A stretch of 64,000 nucleotides of DNA from Betaproteobacteria bacterium Ga0077523 (GCA_001464695.1 LNDQ01000108.1:1-64000); one strand, 5' to 3'; shown: positions 16,285 through 24,714, numbered from the stretch's first letter. The notes: generated from the sequence alone by a model not told the origin. Numbers and translations: made by a program.

Positions 16285-16514
16285 GCCCCCCTCGATAGGC
16301 CTGCGGCCTCTCCCCCCAGGGGGCCAGCCCGCTTGGGGCGGCCCGGCGCGGGCTGAAGTTGATTGCCCCCCCGATAGGCCTGCGGCCTCTCCCCCAAGGG
16401 GGCCAGCCCGCTTGGGGCGGCCCGGCGCGGGCTGAAGATGATTGCCCCCCCGATAGGCCTGCGGCCTCTCCCCCCAGGGGGCCAGCCCGCTTGGGGCGGC
16501 CCGGCGCGGGCTGA
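16285..16514 (+). repeat. Three tandem R1 palindromic repeats
   Basis: Three copies with a 79-80 bp period (ends at 16356, 16435 and 16514). Each unit starts CCCCCCGATAGGCCTGCGG, has the hairpins AGGCC-TGC-GGCCT and CCCCC-A-GGGGG, and closes with a long AGCCCGC...GCGGGCT stem ending GCGCGGGCTGA. The last unit ends at the base before the GTG start of the nucleotidyltransferase gene. Other R1 loci: 17115-17266, 38052-38203, 50152-50226, and composite copies at 6590 and 39435. Confidence 0.9.
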
Positions 16515-17117
16515 GTGATCGGCGTGGCTCCTGCCCACGGCAATGTCTGCGGCATCCTGCTCGCCGCCGGCAGCGGCAGCCGTTTCGGCGGCGGCAAGCT
16601 CGTGCATCCGCTGCCCGGGTCCGGGCTGCCCCTGGCGGTGGTGGCGTGGCGCAATCTGAAGGCGGCGATTGCGCAATCCTGTGCGGTGGTCCGAGCGGGG
16701 GACGCGACGCTGATCGCCATGCTGCGCGCCGAGGGCGCCCGAGTCATCGAATGCGACGACGCCCACGAGGGCATGGGCCGCAGCCTGAGCTGCGGCGTGC
16801 GCGCCAATCCCTACGCAGCGGCCTGGGTCGTCGCCCTCGGCGACATGCCCGCCTTGCGCACCGAAACCATTGTCGCGGTAGCGTCTTCACTGGAACGCGG
16901 CACCACCATCGCCATCCCGGTTTGCAACGGGCAACGCGGCCATCCCGTGGGGTTCGCCGCCCGGTTCGGCCCTGACCTGTCCGACCTGCGCGGCGACGCC
17001 GGCGCGCGTGCCGTCATCAAGGCACACCCGGGCAGCGTGAGCGAGCTGCTGGTCGACGACGCCGGCATCTTCGCCGACGTCGACACGCGCGAGGACCTCG
17101 CGCTGATGGCACGTTAG
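16515..17117 (+). CDS. MobA/MocA-like nucleotidyltransferase
   Basis: A 200-residue NTP-transferase of the molybdenum-cofactor cytidylyl/guanylyltransferase type. The nucleotide-binding loop is GILLAAGSGSRFGGGKLVHPLPG at residues 11-33, metal/NTP recognition is ALGDMPALRTETI, and the later motif GQRGHPVGFAARF matches MocA (CTP) rather than MobA (GTP) enzymes; DVDTREDL closes the fold. A role in making MCD or a related cofactor for a xanthine-dehydrogenase-type enzyme is therefore likely, though no such enzyme lies in this window; the Mo enzyme at 7-9 kb would use MGD. The GTG start lies directly after an R1 repeat and there is no Shine-Dalgarno; a second GTG 9 bp on is an alternative. The gene is bracketed by R1 arrays of opposite orientation. 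Confidence 0.83.
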   Translation: MIGVAPAHGNVCGILLAAGSGSRFGGGKLVHPLPGSGLPLAVVAWRNLKAAIAQSCAVVRAGDATLIAMLRAEGARVIECDDAHEGMGRSLSCGVRANPYAAAWVVALGDMPALRTETIVAVASSLERGTTIAIPVCNGQRGHPVGFAARFGPDLSDLRGDAGARAVIKAHPGSVSELLVDDAGIFADVDTREDLALMAR

Positions 17118-17266
17118 CCCGCGCCGGGCCGCCCCCAGTGGGCTAGCCCCCTGGGGGGAGAGGCCGAAGGCCTATCGGGGGGGCAGTCATCCTCAGCCCG
17201 CGCCGGGCCGCCCCAAGCGGGCTGGCCCCCTGGGGGGAGAGGCCGCAAGGCCTATCGGGGGGGGGC
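17115..17266 (-). repeat. Two tandem R1 palindromic repeats, inverted
   Basis: Two R1 units on the minus strand, filling the gap between the convergent stops of the nucleotidyltransferase and cytochrome c4 genes. They are oriented opposite to the three units at 16285-16514, so the 603-bp gene is flanked by inverted arrays. The gene's TAG stop is formed inside the outer end of this array. Confidence 0.88.
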
Positions 17267-17277
17267 GTCACCTCCGC

Positions 17278-17847
17278 CTACAAGCTCCCGAGGTAGTGCC
17301 CGAGCGCCTCGATCTGTTCGTCGGTCAGGCTCTTCACGGTCGCACTCATCACACCGTCGTCGTTGGTGCGCGCGCCATCGCGATAGTCCTTGAGCTGCTT
17401 GATGATGTATGCGTGCTTCTGCCGAGCGACGCGCGGAAACTCGTTGAGGCCCTTGTAGCCCGGCTGGTGACAAGCCGCGCACTGTGCCTCCTCGGCGACC
17501 TTCTTGCCTTTGTCGACCAGCGCCGGATCGGGCTTGAAGCTGCCGCTGCGCAACATGTTCTGCGACGAGAAGTATTCGGCGAGATCCTTCGCATCCTGTT
17601 CGCTGAGGATGCCCACGGACGGCGACATCATTGCATTCTTCCGCTTGCCTTCCTTGAAGGCCATGATCTGGCGATACAGATATTCCTTGGTCTGCCCGGC
17701 GAGGCTCGGGTAGAGACCGGAGCTCGAGTTCCCGTCCGTCCCGTGGCAGTGGGCACAGGAGTCGGACTTGGCCGCCATAGCGGCGCCAGCGCCGGCCATG
17801 GACGACAAGCCCAGGGTCGCGGCGAGAAGCAACGGTTGGATGCGCAT
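17278..17847 (-). CDS. Diheme cytochrome c4-type protein
   Basis: A 189-residue periplasmic diheme cytochrome. Signal peptide: MRIQPLLLAATLGLSSMAGAGAAMAA. First heme motif CAHCH at residues 31-35, second CAACH at 123-127. Probable distal Met ligands lie in KNAMMSPSVG (about residue 73) and in the matching GVMSATVKSL of the second domain. The two halves repeat the same small class I fold (YPSLAGQTKEYLYRQIMAFKEGKRKN and FPRVARQKHAYIIKQLKDYRDGARTN), the hallmark of cytochrome c4, which carries electrons to terminal oxidases. The start at MRIQP is chosen because the signal peptide begins there; an upstream in-frame ATG would add a charged leader. It is on the same strand as, and 73 bp downstream of, the giant AsmA-type gene. 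Confidence 0.9.
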   Translation of the reverse strand: MRIQPLLLAATLGLSSMAGAGAAMAAKSDSCAHCHGTDGNSSSGLYPSLAGQTKEYLYRQIMAFKEGKRKNAMMSPSVGILSEQDAKDLAEYFSSQNMLRSGSFKPDPALVDKGKKVAEEAQCAACHQPGYKGLNEFPRVARQKHAYIIKQLKDYRDGARTNDDGVMSATVKSLTDEQIEALGHYLGSL

Positions 17848-17920
17848 GGTCTTGTTGTGAAGTTCGTGGTGAATCGACGGCGGGCGCGCCACAGCCTCCG
17901 CGCGGTGCACCCGTCGGGAA

Positions 17921-20900
17921 TCAAGGCTTGAGCATCATCGCCTTCAACGTGCCGATCACGGCGAAGTTGCCGCGGAACTGGTTGGACGTGCTCTTGAGTT
18001 CCACCTGCACCCGTCCATTGACGTCCTGCCCGGGCGACACGTCGAACTGGCCGTTCGCTACCAGCAGGCCGGACTGCAGTCGCAGGTTGCGGTACTGGTA
18101 ACGACCGCCCGCGACGCTCATGGACCCGGTCAGTTCGTCGAAACGGCTCTTGCCACCGCGAATGCCCTCGCGGGCCGGTGTCTGCAGCGCCCGCACCAGG
18201 TCGACGCCGTCGAGCGTGCCCTTGCGCAGCGTGAAGTTGGCTTGCGCCTGCGGTGCGTCCATGAGCTGCGCGAGCGAAGGCCCGGTCATCTCGATCCGGC
18301 CCTTCGCATCGAGCTGGCCGCTCGACTTGGCATCCTTGGTCAGGGTCTCCATGAATGGGTACAGCTCCACGTGACCGGTCTCGAATTCGGTCTCCAGGTT
18401 CCAGCCCGTCGACCAGGTGAGCTCCGCGGTGCCCTTGACGGAGCCGCCGTACATGAGCCCCTCGATCTCGGACAGCGTGATGCCCTTGTTGGTCGCAACC
18501 CCCTTCGCCACGAAATCGTCGAACACCACGCCCGGGCCCATCGGCAGCTTGAAGGCCTTGCCGCTCGCCTCGATCGAGATGCCCGCATCGGTGGGCGTCA
18601 GATCCGCCCTGAGCGTGCCGTCCGACAGCTTGACGCTGCCCCCGCGATACTCCGCGTCGTGCGATAGCAGGACCTCCACGTCGATCGGCGGCGTATCGAC
18701 TCCCTTCATCGCGATCTTCGCGTTGCGCACCACCAGGCGCCGGACGTCGACATTGCCCTGTCCGCCGCTTTCGTGCTTCGCCCAGGTGACGATGCGTGCG
18801 AGTGCCTCGGCGCTCGTGGCGACCCCGTCCACCTCCATGCGCCGCACCACCACCTGATCGCTGAACAGCGACCCCAGCTCGGGATACACCTTGATGGTCG
18901 TGATCTGCACGTCGAGCTGCTGGCCGATCTTGACGTTGTCCAGCTTGAACTCGAGGCTCGGCAGGATCGACATGTGCAGCTGCGCGATCGACACCGGTTC
19001 CTTGATGCGCCGTGACGCCGCCCCTTCCAGAGCCGGGATGTACGAAGACATCGGCATGAACTGCAGCGTGCCCATCAGGACCGCGATCACCACGCCGAAA
19101 CCGATGACGAAGGGCTTCGCACGGTTCCACGGCGTGCGCTTGCGCTGGTCGAGCAGCGCCTTGCGGGCAGCCTTCTGGCGGTCGCGCTCCTCCTGCTCGG
19201 CGCGGCTCTTCGCGAGCGCCTCCTCGCGCGCGCGGCGCTCGCCTTCCTGCCGGGCGATGTCCGCCTTCTTGCGCGCCTCTTCCTCGCGCTGCTTGCGTTC
19301 CTCCTTCTCCTTCGCTTTGCGTTCGGCGTCGTCCTTCGCCTTGCGTGCGGTCTCTTCGCGCGAACGCTTCTCGGCGTCCTCCTTGGCGCGCTTGGCCTCC
19401 TCGGCGATGGAGCGGGCCTCCATGTCCTGCCGCTCGCGGGCTTCGCGCTCCGCCTCTTCCATGGCGAGGCGCGCTTCCTCTTCCATCTTGTGGCGGCGCT
19501 CCTGCTCTTCGAGCGCCTTGCGCATGGCCTCTTCCTGCACCTTCAACTGGGCCTCGATGTCGATGCCCTCGCCGCCGAAGGCGCTCACATCCATCAACGG
19601 TGGCGCGTCGTTCGACTCGTCGCGCACCGGCTGCATCCCCGCTTCGCGTTCGCGGCGCTTGCGCTCGTCCGCTTCTTCGCGGCGGCGGCGGTCTTCCTCT
19701 TCCTCGCGCCGACGACGTTCCTCGCCTTCGCGACGCTGCTCGTCTTCCTCGCGCCGGCGCTGCTCGTCGCGCTGGCGCTGTTCGTCTTCTTCGCGGCGGC
19801 GCCGGTCATCTTCCTCGCGGCGTCTCTCCTCGTCTTCGCGACGGCGGCGTTCGTCCTCTTCGCGCTGGCGCGCCTCGTCTTCCTCGCGACGGCGCGCTTC
19901 CTCCGCCTCGCGCCGGCGGTTTTCCTCGGCTTCGCGCGCCACTTCGGCGGCCCGCTCGACAACGCTGTCGCTGCCGCGGATCGCTTCGCGCTGGCGCCGG
20001 ATGGCCTCGTGGCGTGCCACCAGCTCTTCTTCCTCGCGTTGCAGGCGCTCTTCTTCTTCGCGCCGCTTGCGTTCTTCTTCCTCCTTGCGGCGTCGCTCTT
20101 CCTCTTCGCGGCGCAGGCGCTCCTCTTCTTCGCGGCGCTTGCGCTCCTCTTCCTCGCGGCGCAAACGCTCCTCTTCCTCGCGCCGCTTGCGCTCTTCCTC
20201 TTCGCGGCGCAGACGCTCTTCCTCTTCACGCTTCTTGCGTTCTTCCTCTTCCTTGCGCTTGCGCTCCTCTTCTTCCTTGCGCTTGCGTTCCTCTTCTTCG
20301 CGCTGCTTGCGCTCTTCCTCCTCGCGGCGCTTGCGCTCCTCCTCCTCCTTGCGCTTGCGCTCCTCTTCCTCCTTGCGACGGCGCTCTTCTTCTTCCTTGC
20401 GCTTGCGTTCCTCTTCCTCGCGCCGCTTGCGCTCTTCCTCCTCACGCTTCTTGCGCTCTTCCTCCTCGCGGCGCTTGCGTTCTTCTTCTTCCTTGCGCCG
20501 GCGTTCGTCCTCTTCGCGGCGCTTGCGGTCTTCCTCCTCCTTGCGCTTGCGCTCCTCTTCTTCCTTGCGCTTGCGCTCCTCTTCCTCGCGCCGGCGCCGT
20601 TCCTCGTCCTCGCGGCGCTTGCGTTCCTCTTCTTCCTTGCGCTTGCGCTCTTCCTCCTCGCGGCGCTTGCGGTCCTCCTCTTCGCGCCGGCGCCGCTCCT
20701 CGTCTTCGCGTGCGCGCCGCTCGGCGTCTTCCTTGGCCTTGCGTTCGGCCTCGATGCGCGCGAGGCGGGCCTCTTCCTCCAGGCGCTGCTTCTCCGCCTC
20801 GAGGCGCTTCCTCTCCTCCTCGAGGCGGCGCTTGACTTCCTCCTCCAGCTTGGCGCGGCGCGCAGCCTCTTCCTTTGCCTTCTTCTCGGCCTCTTCGCGC

Positions 20901-21514
20901 GCGCGCCGCTCGGCGTCGATGCGCGCCTTGGCTTCGGCCGCCAGCCGCAGGCGCATCTCCGCTTCCTGCCTGGCGCGCTGCTCGGCTTCCTGCTTGGCCC
21001 GCTGTTCCGCCTCGATCTTGGCGCGAGCCTGGGCTTCGACCTGGGCCCGCCGCTGGGCTTCCTCGCGCGCCACCTTCTCGGCCTGCTCGCGCGCCGTGCG
21101 TTCCGCGGCTTCCCGCGCCTGGGCGGACTTCGCCTCGGCGGTCTTGCGCTCAGCCTCCTCCCGCGCCTTCTGTTCCGTCTGGGCGCTGGTGTAGAAGCCC
21201 GGCTTGTTCGAGGGCGCCAACATCGACGTGAAGTCGAGATCGTCCACATAGGACGCCGCCGGCGCGGCCGGCGGGTATTCCTGCGGCTGGGAGGTGATCA
21301 CCTCCTTGATGAAGCCCAGGTCGGAGAGCTGCCGCAACTGCAGCAGCAGGTCCTTGTCGGAAATCCGCCCGAGCCGCTCCTGGAGATCGGGAAAAGCCGA
21401 TTTCCCGTCGACCAGGTTGAGCAGCTTGAACAGGTCCCGGGACAGGCTTTTCGACTTGTTCTTGACCTCGAGTAGGCCCTTGCCCGTCTTGGAGTAGATC
21501 GTGGACTTGTCCAT
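17921..21514 (-). CDS. Giant AsmA-like membrane protein with a ~500-residue charged single-alpha-helix
   Basis: A 1197-residue protein in four parts. (1) Residues 1-85: a small helical, winged-helix-like domain (MDKSTIYSKTGKGLLEVKNK ... QLRQLSDLGFIKEV). (2) About 110-620: an almost pure E/R/K helix with Ala-rich beginnings; from about 270 to 495 it is a near-perfect octad EEEE(R/K)4, over 25 units. (3) A break near 626-650 (RDESNDAPPLMDVSAFGGEG), a second charged helix to about 795, then one membrane helix FVIGFGVVIAVLMGTLQFM near 803-822. (4) 825-1197: a periplasmic AsmA-like domain (ASRRIKEPVSIAQLHMSILPSLEFKLDNVKIG ... LMYGGSVKGTAELTW ... LRLQSGLLVANGQFDV). The inside-out topology puts the helix in the cytoplasm. 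AsmA proteins act in envelope lipid traffic; this one's job is unknown. It lies 131 bp after pntB. The 24-bp codon periodicity could cause length variation or assembly errors. Confidence 0.85.
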   Translation of the reverse strand: MDKSTIYSKTGKGLLEVKNKSKSLSRDLFKLLNLVDGKSAFPDLQERLGRISDKDLLLQLRQLSDLGFIKEVITSQPQEYPPAAPAASYVDDLDFTSMLAPSNKPGFYTSAQTEQKAREEAERKTAEAKSAQAREAAERTAREQAEKVAREEAQRRAQVEAQARAKIEAEQRAKQEAEQRARQEAEMRLRLAAEAKARIDAERRAREEAEKKAKEEAARRAKLEEEVKRRLEEERKRLEAEKQRLEEEARLARIEAERKAKEDAERRAREDEERRRREEEDRKRREEEERKRKEEEERKRREDEERRRREEEERKRKEEEERKRKEEEDRKRREEDERRRKEEEERKRREEEERKKREEEERKRREEEERKRKEEEERRRKEEEERKRKEEEERKRREEEERKQREEEERKRKEEEERKRKEEEERKKREEEERLRREEEERKRREEEERLRREEEERKRREEEERLRREEEERRRKEEEERKRREEEERLQREEEELVARHEAIRRQREAIRGSDSVVERAAEVAREAEENRRREAEEARRREEDEARQREEDERRRREDEERRREEDDRRRREEDEQRQRDEQRRREEDEQRREGEERRRREEEEDRRRREEADERKRREREAGMQPVRDESNDAPPLMDVSAFGGEGIDIEAQLKVQEEAMRKALEEQERRHKMEEEARLAMEEAEREARERQDMEARSIAEEAKRAKEDAEKRSREETARKAKDDAERKAKEKEERKQREEEARKKADIARQEGERRAREEALAKSRAEQEERDRQKAARKALLDQRKRTPWNRAKPFVIGFGVVIAVLMGTLQFMPMSSYIPALEGAASRRIKEPVSIAQLHMSILPSLEFKLDNVKIGQQLDVQITTIKVYPELGSLFSDQVVVRRMEVDGVATSAEALARIVTWAKHESGGQGNVDVRRLVVRNAKIAMKGVDTPPIDVEVLLSHDAEYRGGSVKLSDGTLRADLTPTDAGISIEASGKAFKLPMGPGVVFDDFVAKGVATNKGITLSEIEGLMYGGSVKGTAELTWSTGWNLETEFETGHVELYPFMETLTKDAKSSGQLDAKGRIEMTGPSLAQLMDAPQAQANFTLRKGTLDGVDLVRALQTPAREGIRGGKSRFDELTGSMSVAGGRYQYRNLRLQSGLLVANGQFDVSPGQDVNGRVQVELKSTSNQFRGNFAVIGTLKAMMLKP

Positions 21515-21593
21515 GCGCGCGCTGTCTGATGGGGACGAAACGGCTCCCGGATCCCGGTCCCTTGAGCCGGCCCGCCGTCCCCGAGGCTACCGC

Positions 21594-21599
21594 ATTATA
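21594..21599 (-). promoter_or_regulatory. Possible -10 element (TATAAT) for the AsmA-like gene
   Basis: A perfect TATAAT on the minus strand, 80 bp before the AsmA-like start and just beyond the pntB stop. No good -35 lies 16-18 bp upstream, so it may need an activator or may be chance. It would let the gene be transcribed apart from pnt. Confidence 0.35.
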
Positions 21600-21644
21600 G
21601 GCAGCCCGGCCCAGGGCGCCCAGTGCAGCACTGCCGGGTACCGC

Positions 21645-23069
21645 TTACTCGATGGCCTTGACGATGTCCTCAATCACCTTTTTGGCGTCACCGAACACCA
21701 TCATGGTCTTGTCCATGTAGAACAGCGGATTGTCCAGACCGGCGTAGCCGGAGGCCATCGAGCGCTTGTTCACGAGCACGGTACGGGCCTTGTGTACCTC
21801 GAGGATCGGCATGCCGTAGATGGGGCTGCCCTTCTGTTCGGCGAGGGGGTTCACCACGTCGTTGGCCCCCAGCACCAGCACCACGTCGGTAGTGCCGAAC
21901 TCGCTGTTGATGTCCTCCATCTCGAATACCTGGTCGTAGGGGATCTCCGCCTCGGCCAGCAGCACGTTCATGTGGCCCGGCATGCGCCCGGCCACCGGGT
22001 GGATCGCGTAGCGGACCTGCACGCCCTTTTCGGTCAGCTTGGCGGCCATCTCCTTCACCGCGTGCTGGGCGCGCGCCACGGCGAGACCGTAGCCGGGGAC
22101 GATGATGACGCTCTCCGCATTGCCCATCACGAACGCGGCATCGTCGGCACTGCCGGAACGCACGGACTTCTGCTCCGAACCACCGGCGGCAGTGGTCGTC
22201 TCGCCGCCGAAGCCGCCCAGGATCACGTTGAAGAACGACCGGTTCATCGCCTTGCACATGATGTAGGACAGGATCGCACCGGACGAACCGACCAGCGACC
22301 CGGCGATGATCAGCATCGGGTTGTTGAGCGAGAAGCCGATGCCGGCGGCCGCCCACCCGGAATAGGAGTTCAGCATCGACACCACCACCGGCATGTCGGC
22401 TCCGCCGATGGGGATGATGATCAGCACGCCAACCACGAAGGCCAGCGCCAGCATGGCGAAGAAGGCGTTCCAGCTCTCGGTAAAGACGAACGCGAGGCCC
22501 AACCCCACGATCGCGATGCCCACCAGCAGGTTGATGACGTGCTGGCCGCTGAAGACCACGGGCGCACCCTGGAACAGGCGGAACTTGTACTTGCCCGAAA
22601 GCTTGCCGAAGGCGATCACCGAGCCGCTGAAAGTGATGGCTCCGATGGCTGCACCGAGAAAGAGCTCGAGGCGGTTACCGTTGGGAATCGGCTCGCCGGC
22701 GGCCTGGGTGATGCCGAAGGCATAGGGTTCGGCCACCGCCGCGACCGCGATGAACACCGCCGCGAGGCCGATCATGCTGTGCATGAACGCGACCAGCTCG
22801 GGCATCTTGGTCATCTCGACCCGCTTCGCCATGATGGTGCCGGCGCCGCCGCCCACGACCAGGCCCGCGAGTACATAGGCGAGGCCGACGCCGCCCTGGT
22901 CGCTCAGCGCGAGGATCAGCGCCGCCGTGGTGACCACGGCGATGGCCATGCCCACCATGCCGAAGGCATTGCCCCGGCGCGACGTGGTCGGATGCGACAG
23001 GCCCTTCAGCGCCTGGATGAAGAAGACCGACGCCACCAGGTACAGCAGCGTGACGAGGCTCATGCTCAT
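21645..23069 (-). CDS. pntB: NAD(P) transhydrogenase subunit beta
   Basis: A 474-residue inner-membrane subunit of the proton-translocating transhydrogenase, which drives NADPH formation from NADH with the proton gradient. The first 280 residues carry about nine membrane helices (MSLVTLLYLVASVFFIQALKGLSHPTTSRRGNAFGM). The C-terminal domain III binds NADP: VIIVPGYGLAVARAQHAVKEMAAKL (the GxGxxA fingerprint), HPVAGRMPGHMNVLLAEAEIPYD and DVVLVLGANDVVNPLAEQ, ending GYAGLDNPLFYMDKTMMVFGDAKKVIEDIV. The start overlaps the pntAB stop by 4 bp. Order pntAA-pntAB-pntB with a split alpha subunit is typical of alpha- and betaproteobacteria. Confidence 0.96.
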   Translation of the reverse strand: MSMSLVTLLYLVASVFFIQALKGLSHPTTSRRGNAFGMVGMAIAVVTTAALILALSDQGGVGLAYVLAGLVVGGGAGTIMAKRVEMTKMPELVAFMHSMIGLAAVFIAVAAVAEPYAFGITQAAGEPIPNGNRLELFLGAAIGAITFSGSVIAFGKLSGKYKFRLFQGAPVVFSGQHVINLLVGIAIVGLGLAFVFTESWNAFFAMLALAFVVGVLIIIPIGGADMPVVVSMLNSYSGWAAAGIGFSLNNPMLIIAGSLVGSSGAILSYIMCKAMNRSFFNVILGGFGGETTTAAGGSEQKSVRSGSADDAAFVMGNAESVIIVPGYGLAVARAQHAVKEMAAKLTEKGVQVRYAIHPVAGRMPGHMNVLLAEAEIPYDQVFEMEDINSEFGTTDVVLVLGANDVVNPLAEQKGSPIYGMPILEVHKARTVLVNKRSMASGYAGLDNPLFYMDKTMMVFGDAKKVIEDIVKAIE

Positions 23070-23380
23070 CGAGCTTCCCCCCCGGTCTTGCGCTCCTTCT
23101 TCTTGAACATCTCGAGCATCCGCCGCGTCACCAGGAAGCCGCCGAAAACATTGACGGCCGCGAGGGCGACAGCGAGCACGCCCATCGTCTTGCCGAGCCC
23201 GGTGACGGTGAGCGCCGCGGCGAGCATGGCGCCGACGATGACGATGGCCGAGATCGCGTTGGTCACGGCCATGAGCGGCGTGTGCAGCGCCGGGGTCACG
23301 TTCCAGACCACGTGGTAACCCACGTAGATGGCGAGCACGAAGATGGTGAGATTGATGACGGTGTGGCTGACGGCTTCCAC
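23066..23380 (-). CDS. pntAB: NAD(P) transhydrogenase alpha subunit, membrane part
   Basis: A 104-residue protein with three or four membrane helices (INLTIFVLAIYVGYHVVWNV; LMAVTNAISAIVIVGAMLAAAL; GVLAVALAAVNVFGGFLVTRRMLEMF). It matches the C-terminal membrane portion of the single-chain E. coli PntA, here a separate gene as in Rhodospirillum-type operons. The motif TPLMAVTNAISAIV is diagnostic. It overlaps pntB by 4 bp and begins 19 bp after the pntAA stop. Confidence 0.95.
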   Translation of the reverse strand: MEAVSHTVINLTIFVLAIYVGYHVVWNVTPALHTPLMAVTNAISAIVIVGAMLAAALTVTGLGKTMGVLAVALAAVNVFGGFLVTRRMLEMFKKKERKTGGEAR

Positions 23381-23399
23381 GTGGTTGGTCTCCGGCTGG

Positions 23400-24524
23400 T
23401 TACTTGCGGGCGAGTTCGCCGCCGATGCACGCGAGCGTGCCGGCCACGACTTCGTCTTCGCGGTTCAGGTTGAAGGCGCCGGTCTTGGCATCCAGCATGA
23501 GCGCGAGGAAGGTGATCAGGTTGCGCGCGTACAGCGCGCTCGCATCCGCGGCCACCAGGGCCGGCAGGTTGGCGATGCCGACCAGGTTGACGCCATGCTT
23601 GACCACGGTCTTGTCCAGTTCAGACAGCGGGCAGTTCCCGCCCTGCTCCACCGCCATGTCGACGATCACCGAGCCAGGCCGCATGGACTTCACCATGTCC
23701 TCGGTCACCAGCACCGGCGCCGGCCGGCCCGGAATGAGCGCGGTGGTGATCACGATGTCGGCCTGCTTGATGCGCTCGGCCACCAGCTTCGCCTGGCGTA
23801 GCTTGTAGTCGTCGCCCATCTCGCGCGCATAACCGCCCTGGCCCTTGGCGAGTTCCTTCTCGGCGTCGGTGAGCGGCACCTCGATGAACTTGGCACCGAG
23901 GGATTCGACCTGTTCCTTGGTCTCGGGCCGTACGTCGGTGGCCTCGACCACTGCACCGAGGCGCTTCGCCGTGGCAATCGCCTGCAGTCCCGCGACCCCC
24001 ACGCCCATGATCACGACGCGTGCCGCCTTGATCGTACCGGCTGCGGTCATCATCATCGGCATCAGCCGGCCATAGGTGTTCGCCGCGATCATCACGGCCT
24101 TGTAGCCGCCGATGTTCGCCTGCGACGACAACACGTCCATGCTCTGCGCCCGCGAGATGCGCGGCAGCCATTCCATGGCGAACGCGGTGGCGCCGGTCTT
24201 CGCGATCGCCTCCAGCCCCTCCTTCTGGTGCGGCGCGAGCAAGCCGATCAGGAGCTGATCCTTGCGCAACATCCCGATCTCGGCGGCATCCGGCCCGCGC
24301 ACCTTGAGCACGATGTCGGCGGACCCGAAGATCTCCGCCGCAGACCCGACGATGGTGGCACCGGCCGCCGTGAAGTCCGCATCGGGAATGGCACTGCCCG
24401 CACCGGCGCCGGCCTGCACCATCACCTTGTGATGCCCGCCGGCCGCGAGCTTCTTGACGGTCTCGGGCGTCGCGGCAACCCGCGTCTCGCCCGGCCTCGT
24501 CTCTGCCGGAATCCCGATCTGCAT
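23400..24524 (-). CDS. pntAA: NAD(P) transhydrogenase alpha subunit, NAD-binding part
   Basis: A 374-residue soluble domain I of transhydrogenase, related to alanine dehydrogenase. It opens with MQIGIPAETRPGETRVAATPETVKKL and has the NAD fold in VVIMGVGVAGLQAIATAKRLGAVVEATDVRPETKEQVESLGAKF; the mobile loop and contact residues are in GGYAREMGDDYKLRQAKLVAERIKQADIVITTALIPGRPAPVLV and RPGSVIVDMAVEQGGNCPLSE. The start at ATG-CAG was chosen over a GTG four codons upstream because that GTG lies inside the GGAGGTGG ribosome site. First gene of the pnt operon; divergent from mutL with about 190 bp between starts, where a TATAAT at 24634-24639 on this strand may be part of its promoter. Confidence 0.95.
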   Translation of the reverse strand: MQIGIPAETRPGETRVAATPETVKKLAAGGHHKVMVQAGAGAGSAIPDADFTAAGATIVGSAAEIFGSADIVLKVRGPDAAEIGMLRKDQLLIGLLAPHQKEGLEAIAKTGATAFAMEWLPRISRAQSMDVLSSQANIGGYKAVMIAANTYGRLMPMMMTAAGTIKAARVVIMGVGVAGLQAIATAKRLGAVVEATDVRPETKEQVESLGAKFIEVPLTDAEKELAKGQGGYAREMGDDYKLRQAKLVAERIKQADIVITTALIPGRPAPVLVTEDMVKSMRPGSVIVDMAVEQGGNCPLSELDKTVVKHGVNLVGIANLPALVAADASALYARNLITFLALMLDAKTGAFNLNREDEVVAGTLACIGGELARK

Positions 24525-24698
24525 AGCCTCAACCACCTCCGAGAGTGCGGCGCCTGCGTGAGTGCGCCCGCGTATTGAATCCTGTCGATGCTATCCGGAT
24601 ACGAAGGGCGTTGCACCCCCAGCGTGAATATGAATTATAGGTTCAGCCGGGAAGGCGACGCTACACTCCTTAGTGCCGGAGCATCGGGGGCTCTCGCC

Positions 24699-24704
24699 TA
24701 TAAT
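24699..24704 (+). promoter_or_regulatory. Perfect -10 hexamer before mutL
   Basis: TATAAT lies only 10 bp before the mutL ATG, so a transcript from it would be nearly leaderless. There is no strong -35 at the normal distance. The same layout, CTATAATC shortly before a start codon, is seen upstream of adk and of the gamma carbonic anhydrase gene. Confidence 0.45.
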
Positions 24705-24714
24705 CGAGCGGCTC

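Noticed and set aside
16285..16514. Possible CRISPR array
   Set aside because: The units are 79-80 bp long tandem copies with near-constant content, no variable spacers, and no cas genes are present.
18891..21194. Long plus-strand reading frame rich in Ser/Arg opposite the charged-helix gene
   Set aside because: It mirrors the GAG/CGC codon repeat of the real gene on the other strand; it has no domain and no start signal.
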